From an uncultured Pseudomonas sp. (lineage in GTDB: Bacteria > Pseudomonadota > Gammaproteobacteria > Pseudomonadales > Pseudomonadaceae), in the NCBI RefSeq assembly GCF_946885885.1, contig NZ_CAMPHN010000072.1, positions 1-21,035 of the forward strand: a stretch of DNA of 21,035 nt, given 5' to 3'. The notes under the pieces were generated by a model. It searched no databases and was not told where the DNA came from. It saw only the letters and a program-made list of their open reading frames with translations. How positions within the stretch are numbered: the stretch's first letter is position 1; each line of letters opens with the position of its first letter. Shown here one piece after another: positions 16,226 through 21,035 of this stretch. Made by a program: the position numbers and the translations under genes.

Positions 16226-16306
16226 TGCATCGATCGTCAGGGGAAATGGCCGCGCATTTTAGCAGGACTGGGCGCTTGTGCCGCGACCGTCTGAAACTGT
16301 GGTGCA

Positions 16307-16327
16307 GCGCACGTAATGGCCGTGCGC
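16307..16327. repeat. Small palindrome in the rep-proE gap
   Basis: GCGCACG (16307-16313) and CGTGCGC (16321-16327) are perfect 7-base inverted repeats around a 7-base loop. The site is about 85 bases from the rep start and could be an operator. No promoter is obvious beside it. Confidence 0.35.
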
Positions 16328-16451
16328 CATGCTTGGCTAATTTCAGTTATCCAGTACTCTGGTGGCTCCTAGAGTTTATTTATCGTCGCTGCAGGATACG
16401 CACCACTTACACACGGATGTGCCTGACTAGACGCCGAAAATGGCGCATCCG

Positions 16452-16480
16452 GGCGGTCGAACCGCCAGCTTTTGTGTTTT
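16452..16480 (+). promoter_or_regulatory. Leader hairpin plus T-rich run before the c-di-GMP gene
   Basis: GGCGGT (16452-16457) pairs with ACCGCC (16461-16466) around a 3-base loop. The T-rich AGCTTTTGTGTTTT follows and reaches the Shine-Dalgarno at 16481-16489. It resembles a terminator or attenuator placed inside the 5' leader. A regulatory role is inference. Confidence 0.4.
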
Positions 16481-16493
16481 GGGGGGAGGTTGT

Positions 16494-18167
16494 TTGTCCG
16501 CGCTCGTCGAACCTTTACGATTGGTGCTTTTGGCTGAAACCCCTGAATGGGGCGAGCGCCTGCGCGAGTGCCTGGGCACTCTGGCGGGTTCCTTTCCGCT
16601 GATCACCGCGCCTTCCTGGGAAGCCGCCAGCGGGCTATTCGATAGCGAAGGCGGCGGCCTGCTGCTGACCACCGTCGGGCGCCAGCCGGCCCGCGGCAAC
16701 TGCCCGTTACCCATTATTTTGTTGCTCGAACAGGAGCCTGACGAAGCGCCTGAGGATGTCTGCGACTGGCTGGTGCGCGATCGGCTGAGCGCCGATGTAC
16801 TGCGCCGTTGCCTGCGCTACGCCCGCGAGCAAGGCAGCCTGAAACAGACCCTGACCCGCCTGGCGGAACAGGACGCGCTGACCGGCATCGCCAATCGCCA
16901 GGGCCTGCACACGTTGCTCGCCGCGCGCCTGGCCGCCACCGAAGGCCGCGGCCTGACACTCGGCCATCTGGACCTGGACAACTTCCGCCATGCCAACGAT
17001 GCGCTCGGCTACCAGGCCGGCGACCATCTGATCCTGCAAGTGGTGGCGCGGCTCAAGGCGCAACTGCACGGCGACGATCAACTGGCGCGCCTGGGCAGCG
17101 ACGAGTTCGCCTTGCTTCTGGACACCCGCCGCGACCCGCAGCGCGTCGAACGTCTTGCCGAGCGCATCACCGAAGCCCTGGCCGAACCCTATTGGGTCGA
17201 TGGCGAAAGCCTGTTGATCGGCTGCAGCCTGGGGCTGGCCCATGCCCGCGCTGGCGAGGGCGCCGATTCCTTGCTATGGCATGCGCATATCGCCATGCAA
17301 CAAGCCAAGGGCCAGCAGGGTTGTACCTTTCATGTGTATGACGAACGCCTCAATAGCGGTGCGCGCAACCTGGTGGACCTGGAAAGCGAACTGCGCCGGG
17401 CGCTGCGCCGCGACGAGCTGGAGCTGCATTACCAGCCGCGTCTGTGCCTGGATAGTGGGCGCATCGTCGGCCTGGAAGCCCTGGTGCGTTGGCGTCACAG
17501 CGAACGCGGCCTGCTTTCGCCGAATCATTTCGTGCCCTTGGCCGAAGAAAACGGCTTGATCGTGCCGCTCGGCTATTGGGTGATTTCCCGCGCCTTGCGC
17601 GATATGCAATGGTTGCGTGGGCGCGGTCTGCCGACGTTGCACATGGCGGTCAACCTGTCGTTCCGCCAGTTCCAGGACAGCCAATTGCTACCAACCCTCA
17701 GCCGGCTGATCGAAGAGCGTGGCGTCGATGCGCAATGGCTGGAGTTCGAATTGACCGAAACCGCAGTGATGCGCCGAAGCGAACAGGTGCAGAAGACCAT
17801 GTTGGCCCTCGGCAAGCTCGGCGTGCGCTTCTCCCTCGACGATTTCGGCACCGGTTTCTCCTCCTTCGTGCACCTCAACAACCTGCCGATCACCCTGTTG
17901 AAAATCGATAAAAGCTTCGTCGGCGGCATGGACAGCCGCGCGGAAAACCGCCAATTGGTCAAGGCGATGATCAACCTGGCGCACAACCTCAACCTGGAAG
18001 TGGTCGCCGAAGGCGTGGAAAACACCGAGCAGTTGTCGCTGTTGCGCCAATTCGGTTGCGATCAGGTGCAGGGCTTCCTGATCAGCAAGGCCCTGCCGCT
18101 GAACGAACTGGCGCGTTTTCTGGTGTTCGGCCAGCGTCAGCCGTTGCTTGGGTTGTTGCAGCCGTAG
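16494..18167 (+). CDS. proE: Cyclic-di-GMP phosphodiesterase with degenerate GGDEF (ProE-like)
   Basis: A 557-residue protein. Residues from about 5 to 110 resemble a receiver-type fold without a clear phosphoacceptor Asp. Residues from about 120 to 285 are a GGDEF domain whose signature reads GSDEF (201-205), so cyclase activity is doubtful. Residues from about 300 to 550 are an EAL domain with an intact catalytic set: EALVRW (Glu328), NLSFRQFQ, ELTETAV, DDFGTGFSS (Asp449, Asp450), KIDKSF, VVAEGVE and QGFLISKAL. The expected reaction is hydrolysis of c-di-GMP to pGpG in the cytoplasm. No membrane segment is seen. Start choice: TTG 16494 has GGGGGGAGG four bases upstream; an ATG at 16440 would put the leader hairpin inside the gene. 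The position next to rep and the MATE gene matches ProE of P. aeruginosa. Confidence 0.9.
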   Translation: MSALVEPLRLVLLAETPEWGERLRECLGTLAGSFPLITAPSWEAASGLFDSEGGGLLLTTVGRQPARGNCPLPIILLLEQEPDEAPEDVCDWLVRDRLSADVLRRCLRYAREQGSLKQTLTRLAEQDALTGIANRQGLHTLLAARLAATEGRGLTLGHLDLDNFRHANDALGYQAGDHLILQVVARLKAQLHGDDQLARLGSDEFALLLDTRRDPQRVERLAERITEALAEPYWVDGESLLIGCSLGLAHARAGEGADSLLWHAHIAMQQAKGQQGCTFHVYDERLNSGARNLVDLESELRRALRRDELELHYQPRLCLDSGRIVGLEALVRWRHSERGLLSPNHFVPLAEENGLIVPLGYWVISRALRDMQWLRGRGLPTLHMAVNLSFRQFQDSQLLPTLSRLIEERGVDAQWLEFELTETAVMRRSEQVQKTMLALGKLGVRFSLDDFGTGFSSFVHLNNLPITLLKIDKSFVGGMDSRAENRQLVKAMINLAHNLNLEVVAEGVENTEQLSLLRQFGCDQVQGFLISKALPLNELARFLVFGQRQPLLGLLQP

Positions 18168-18196
18168 AAGACGGGTTGACCACGTAGGGCAGGCCC

Positions 18197-18293
18197 GTAG
18201 GCTGGGCTGAGGAGCGTAGCGACGAAGCCCAACAGCGAAAATGGATCAATACGCCGTTCCCCGTTGGGCTTCGCGTAGCTCAGCCCAACCTAC
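18197..18293. repeat. REPIN-like element (GTTGGGCT type), best-formed copy
   Basis: GTAG is followed directly by a hairpin, GCTGGGCT...AGCCCAAC. A 28-base spacer follows, then a second hairpin GTTGGGCT...AGCCCAAC, and CTAC at the end. It sits between the convergent phosphodiesterase and MATE genes and leaves 11 bases to the MATE stop. Confidence 0.82.
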
Positions 18294-18304
18294 ATTCTCG
18301 CGGT

Positions 18305-19690
18305 CTACGCCAAACACGCCTGTTTCGTAGCGGGCGTCGGGCGCAGCAGGCGCGCGGTCTTCCATTCGAAGCCCAAGGTCAGGCCGATCGCCGCGCACGC
18401 CAGGCCGCAGGCCATGCCCCACCACACGCCTTGCGCGCCCCAGCCCAGCGGGAACGCCAGCAGCCAGGCCAGCGGCACGCCGATCGACCAATAGCAGACG
18501 AGGCCGACGACGAAGGTGGTTTTGGCGTCCTTCAGGCCGCGGATCGCGCCCATGGCGATGGTCTGGATGCCATCGAAGAACTCGAACCAGGCGGCAATCG
18601 CCAACAAGCCCACGGCCAGCTTGACCACATCGGCATAGGCCGGATCGAAGCGGTCGAGAAACAGCCCCACCACCCACACCGGCGCGAGCCAGAACAACCC
18701 GGCGAAACCCAGCATGCAGCCGGCACCGAGGCCGATACCCAGGCGCCCGGCGCGTTGCGCGTCGAGCAGGCGGCCGGCGCCGAAATGCTGGCCGATACGG
18801 AAGGTCACCGCGTAGGAAATGCCCACCGGCACCATAAAGGCCACATACACCGACATGATCGCGATCTGATGGGCCGCCAGTTCGACGCTGCCCAGGGCGC
18901 CCATACAAAGGGCGGCGAAGGCGAACAGTCCGGATTCCACCGCATAGGTGCCGCCAATCGGCAGGCCCAGGCGCAGCAACTCCTTCAACTCGCGCCAGTC
19001 CGGGCGCAGCAGGCCGCGCCATAACGGATAACCGGCGTAGGCGCTGTGACGCAGTACATGCCAGGCCAGCAGCAGTGCCATGACGTTCATCACCACGGCG
19101 GTGACCAGGCCGATACCGGCCAGGCCCAGGTGCGGCAGGCCGAACCAGCCCTCGATCAACGCATAGTTGAGCACCGCATTGGCCAGCGCACCGCCGATGC
19201 TGATGGTCATCACCGGGCCGGGGCGGCCGATGGCGCTGGTAAAACCGCGCAACGCCATAAAGCTCATATAGCCGGGCAGGGCGAACACCAGGGTGGCGAG
19301 AAACTGCATGGCGCCGTCGACGTTCGCCGGCAGCTGGCCGAATTGCAGCAGCGCCGGTTGCAGGTTCCATAACCCCAGGCCGGCCAGCAGAGCCAGGCCC
19401 CAGCCCAGCCACAGACCGTTCTGGGTCAGGCGGGTGACCCCCGCAGCATCCCCAGCGCCGTGACGAATGGCGACCAGATTGCCGACCGCGGCGATCACCC
19501 CGACGCAAAAAATCGACACGAAGGAATAGCTGGCTGCGCCCAGGCCGCCGCCGGCCAGGGCTGCGGGGCCGAGCAGGCCCATCATCACGGTGTCGGTGAA
19601 CACCATCAGGACATGCGCCAGTTGCGCGGCGATCAGCGGGCCGGCGAGGCGCAGGATGGCCCGCAGCTCGCTTCGAATGGGTTGCTTCAT
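18305..19690 (-). CDS. MATE family efflux transporter (NorM-like)
   Basis: A 461-residue integral membrane protein with about 12 hydrophobic helices in two halves, as in the MATE family. Family features include AGPLIAAQLAHVLMVFTDTV in helix 1, the conserved GLPIGGTYAVESGLF opening of the second half, and ELAAHQIAIMSVYVAFMVP, which matches the LAAxQI segment. It probably exports cationic compounds in exchange for Na+ or H+. Substrate is unknown. The start ATG at 19688-19690 gives a normal N-terminus (KQPIRSELRAILRLAGPL), although the ribosome binding site is weak. It is divergent from a LysR-type gene 125 bases away, which is a candidate regulator. Confidence 0.92.
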   Translation of the reverse strand: MKQPIRSELRAILRLAGPLIAAQLAHVLMVFTDTVMMGLLGPAALAGGGLGAASYSFVSIFCVGVIAAVGNLVAIRHGAGDAAGVTRLTQNGLWLGWGLALLAGLGLWNLQPALLQFGQLPANVDGAMQFLATLVFALPGYMSFMALRGFTSAIGRPGPVMTISIGGALANAVLNYALIEGWFGLPHLGLAGIGLVTAVVMNVMALLLAWHVLRHSAYAGYPLWRGLLRPDWRELKELLRLGLPIGGTYAVESGLFAFAALCMGALGSVELAAHQIAIMSVYVAFMVPVGISYAVTFRIGQHFGAGRLLDAQRAGRLGIGLGAGCMLGFAGLFWLAPVWVVGLFLDRFDPAYADVVKLAVGLLAIAAWFEFFDGIQTIAMGAIRGLKDAKTTFVVGLVCYWSIGVPLAWLLAFPLGWGAQGVWWGMACGLACAAIGLTLGFEWKTARLLRPTPATKQACLA

Positions 19691-19713
19691 GATGAGTAGA
19701 GCTCAGTGATAGA

Positions 19714-19757
19714 GCTTGCCCGAGGTTTCCCGGCAAGCGGAGAATGGGGCCATTCTC
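19714..19757. promoter_or_regulatory. Two palindromes between the MATE and LysR genes
   Basis: GCTTGCC (19714-19720) is inverted at 19732-19738. Next to it, GAGAATGG (19740-19747) and CCATTCTC (19750-19757) form a perfect 8-base palindrome with a 2-base centre. Their position in the divergent gap makes them candidate operators for the LysR-type protein. No promoter hexamers were convincing. Confidence 0.42.
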
Positions 19758-19815
19758 GGGAGATCAGCCGGCCGTCACAAAGGGAAAAAAGCGATGTATG
19801 GCATGAGTCTAACTA

Positions 19816-20739
19816 ATGGATAAAAATCGCCGTCTGGCGCCCTTGTATGCGCTGCGCGCGTTCGAAGCCGCGGCGCGTCACCGCTCCTTCACCCGCGCGG
19901 CGGACGAGTTGGCGATCAGCCAGAGCGCGGTGAGCCATCACGTACGCACTCTGGAAGAGCACTTCGCCTGCCGCCTGTTCGAGCGCCAGGGCCGCAACCT
20001 GCAACTGACCGAACCGGCGCGCCTGCTGCTGCCGGGCCTGCGCGACGGCTTCGACGCCCTGGAGCGCGCCTGCACCACCCTGCGTGCGGACGATGGGGTA
20101 CTGCGTCTGAAAGCGCCTTCGACCCTGACCATGCGCTGGCTGTTGGCGCGCTTGTCGCGCTTCCGCTTGCAGAACGACGACATCGAAGTGCAACTGACCA
20201 GCGCCTGGATGGACGTCGACAAGGTGGATTTCCAGCACGAGCCGTTCGACTGCGCGGTGCTGCTGGGCAACGGCGAATTCCCGGACGAGTGGGGCTGCAC
20301 GCTGCTGTTCGCCGAATGGCTGATCCCGGTCTGCGCGCCCGAAGCGGCGCGCGACGGTCCTTGGGATTTAACCCGCTTGCAAGGTGCCGAATTGGTGCAC
20401 CCGACCCCGGACCGCCGCGATTGGCGCCAGTGGCTACAAGCCATGGGCCTGGCCGAACAGGTGCCGCTCAAGGGTGGTCAGGTGTTCGACACCCTGGAGT
20501 TGGGTATGGTCGCCGCCGCCCGCGGTTACGGCGTGTCGATCGGCGATCTGGTGCTGGTCGCCGAGGATGTCGCCCACGGCCGCCTCGGCCTGCCCTGGCC
20601 CTGTGCGGTGCCCAGCGGCTGCAGCTATTACCTGGTCTGGCCCAAGGCCCGCCGCGGCCAGGAACGCTATTTGCGTTTGCGCGATTACCTGGTCGGCGAG
20701 GTGGCGGCGATGCAGTTGCCGGAGGTGCGGCGTATTTGA
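19816..20739 (+). CDS. LysR-type transcriptional regulator (GcvA-like)
   Basis: A 307-residue LysR regulator. The N-terminal winged HTH covers about residues 8-66 (ALRAFEAAARHRSFTRAADE, then LAISQSAVSHHVRTLEEHF and CRLFERQGRNLQLTEPA). Residues from about 90 to 300 are the two-lobed substrate-binding domain. LRAFEAAARHxSFTRAADEL is typical of the GcvA/AmpR group. The effector is unknown. It is divergent from the MATE gene, so that gene and its own promoter are the likely targets. The start ATG 19816 gives the usual short lead (DKNRRLAPLYALRAF); only a weak GAG precedes it. The downstream gap holds a REPIN-like element. Confidence 0.92.
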   Translation: MDKNRRLAPLYALRAFEAAARHRSFTRAADELAISQSAVSHHVRTLEEHFACRLFERQGRNLQLTEPARLLLPGLRDGFDALERACTTLRADDGVLRLKAPSTLTMRWLLARLSRFRLQNDDIEVQLTSAWMDVDKVDFQHEPFDCAVLLGNGEFPDEWGCTLLFAEWLIPVCAPEAARDGPWDLTRLQGAELVHPTPDRRDWRQWLQAMGLAEQVPLKGGQVFDTLELGMVAAARGYGVSIGDLVLVAEDVAHGRLGLPWPCAVPSGCSYYLVWPKARRGQERYLRLRDYLVGEVAAMQLPEVRRI

Positions 20740-20771
20740 GCTGGGGGGCGGATTTCTTGCGTCATTCAGAC

Positions 20772-20891
20772 CGTAGGATGGGTTAGGCGCCCGCTAATTG
20801 CCCTGCTGTCAGCAGAACAAGCGCGCCGTAACCCATCATCGATATTCGCCCTGCTAAACAGCCCGCTGGGTATCGCAGCGCTCATCCTACG
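20772..20891. repeat. REPIN-like element (GATGGGTTA type)
   Basis: CGTAGGATG (20772-20780) is a perfect inverted repeat of 20883-20891. Inside, GATGGGTTAGGCGC (20778-20791) pairs with GCGCCGTAACCCATC (20823-20837) with a one-base bulge. The right-hand hairpin is decayed. The 216-base gap after the LysR gene holds nothing else I can support. Confidence 0.7.
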
Positions 20892-20955
20892 CGGCTCGCG
20901 GCTGGCTCCTCCAGGCGGCTGGATGCGTGCTTTGCTGGCCTTTCTCGGGGCAACC

Positions 20956-21035
20956 TCAGCCCTGCGGATTCCCCCGGTATTGCAAGGCTTCGGCCAGATG
21001 GCTGCGGGCGATTTGCTCGGTCTGTTCGAGGTCGG
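20956..21035 (-). CDS. YifB/ComM-family Mg-chelatase-like ATPase, C-terminal fragment
   Basis: Only the last 25 residues and the TGA stop (20956-20958) are in the window. The gene runs in from the right edge. The visible tail reads DLEQTEQIARSHLAEALQYR followed by GNPQG. This matches the extreme C-terminus of YifB/ComM proteins (I-xxxHLAEALQYR), a hexameric AAA+ helicase that promotes branch migration during natural transformation. The synteny recalled from P. aeruginosa, with yifB beyond the LysR gene, agrees. The ATPase motifs are outside the window, so the call rests on this short tail and on position. Confidence 0.75.
   Translation of the reverse strand, partial: DLEQTEQIARSHLAEALQYRGNPQG

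Noticed and set aside
14183..16294. 703-residue open frame antisense to rep
   Set aside because: It mirrors the rep codons and has no domain features; rep has every helicase motif intact.
16225..16602. 125-residue open frame covering the rep-phosphodiesterase gap
   Set aside because: No ribosome binding site or recognisable features, and it overlaps the start of the phosphodiesterase gene in another frame.
18246..19736. 496-residue open frame overlapping the MATE gene in another frame
   Set aside because: Arg/Pro/Gly-rich shadow translation; the MATE frame has regular transmembrane helices.

Overview
The window is GC-rich and packed with genes on both strands. It looks like ordinary chromosomal core sequence from a Pseudomonas species. 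From memory, the gene order matches the PA5312 to PA5290 part of the P. aeruginosa PAO1 chromosome: kauB/pauC, an MFS transporter, a pauB-type oxidase, dadR, dadA, a RidA-like gene, dadX, pauR, cycB, xpt, rep, proE, a MATE transporter, a LysR regulator and yifB. The species cannot be fixed from the sequence alone. No tRNA, rRNA, CRISPR array, insertion sequence, prophage or integrase was seen.

Layout. Bases 1-149 hold the 3' end of an aldehyde dehydrogenase. Next come an MFS transporter and a DUF4892/OmpA envelope protein, then convergently a phospholipase-D-type lipoprotein and a MocR-type regulator (GntR domain fused to an aminotransferase) that faces a small DUF1127 gene. A gamma-glutamylputrescine oxidase follows, divergent from a CxxxCxxCC protein. 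The alanine catabolism block is dadR, dadA, a RidA-family gene and dadX. It is followed by pauR (XRE-cupin regulator) and cytochrome c5. On the minus strand are rep and xpt. A GGDEF/EAL phosphodiesterase gene, a MATE transporter gene, a divergent LysR regulator gene and the 3' end of a yifB-type ATPase gene close the window.

How the genes fit together. The aldehyde dehydrogenase, the oxidase and PauR belong to the gamma-glutamyl route of polyamine catabolism. DadX racemises L-alanine, DadA oxidises D-alanine through an imine, the RidA-like protein is well placed to hydrolyse that imine, and DadR (Lrp family) is divergent and probably regulates the operon. The other genes are housekeeping, envelope or signalling genes.

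The most unusual content is between the genes. Seven intergenic elements start with GTAG, end with CTAC and contain paired hairpins, which is the architecture of REPINs (inverted pairs of REP sequences mobilised by RAYT transposases). They fall into several sequence subfamilies. A second, unrelated repeat built from GCTTGNN heptamers occurs three times just after stop codons, and one copy appears to supply both the Shine-Dalgarno and the TTG start codon of the MFS gene. I found no convincing new defence or biosynthetic system.
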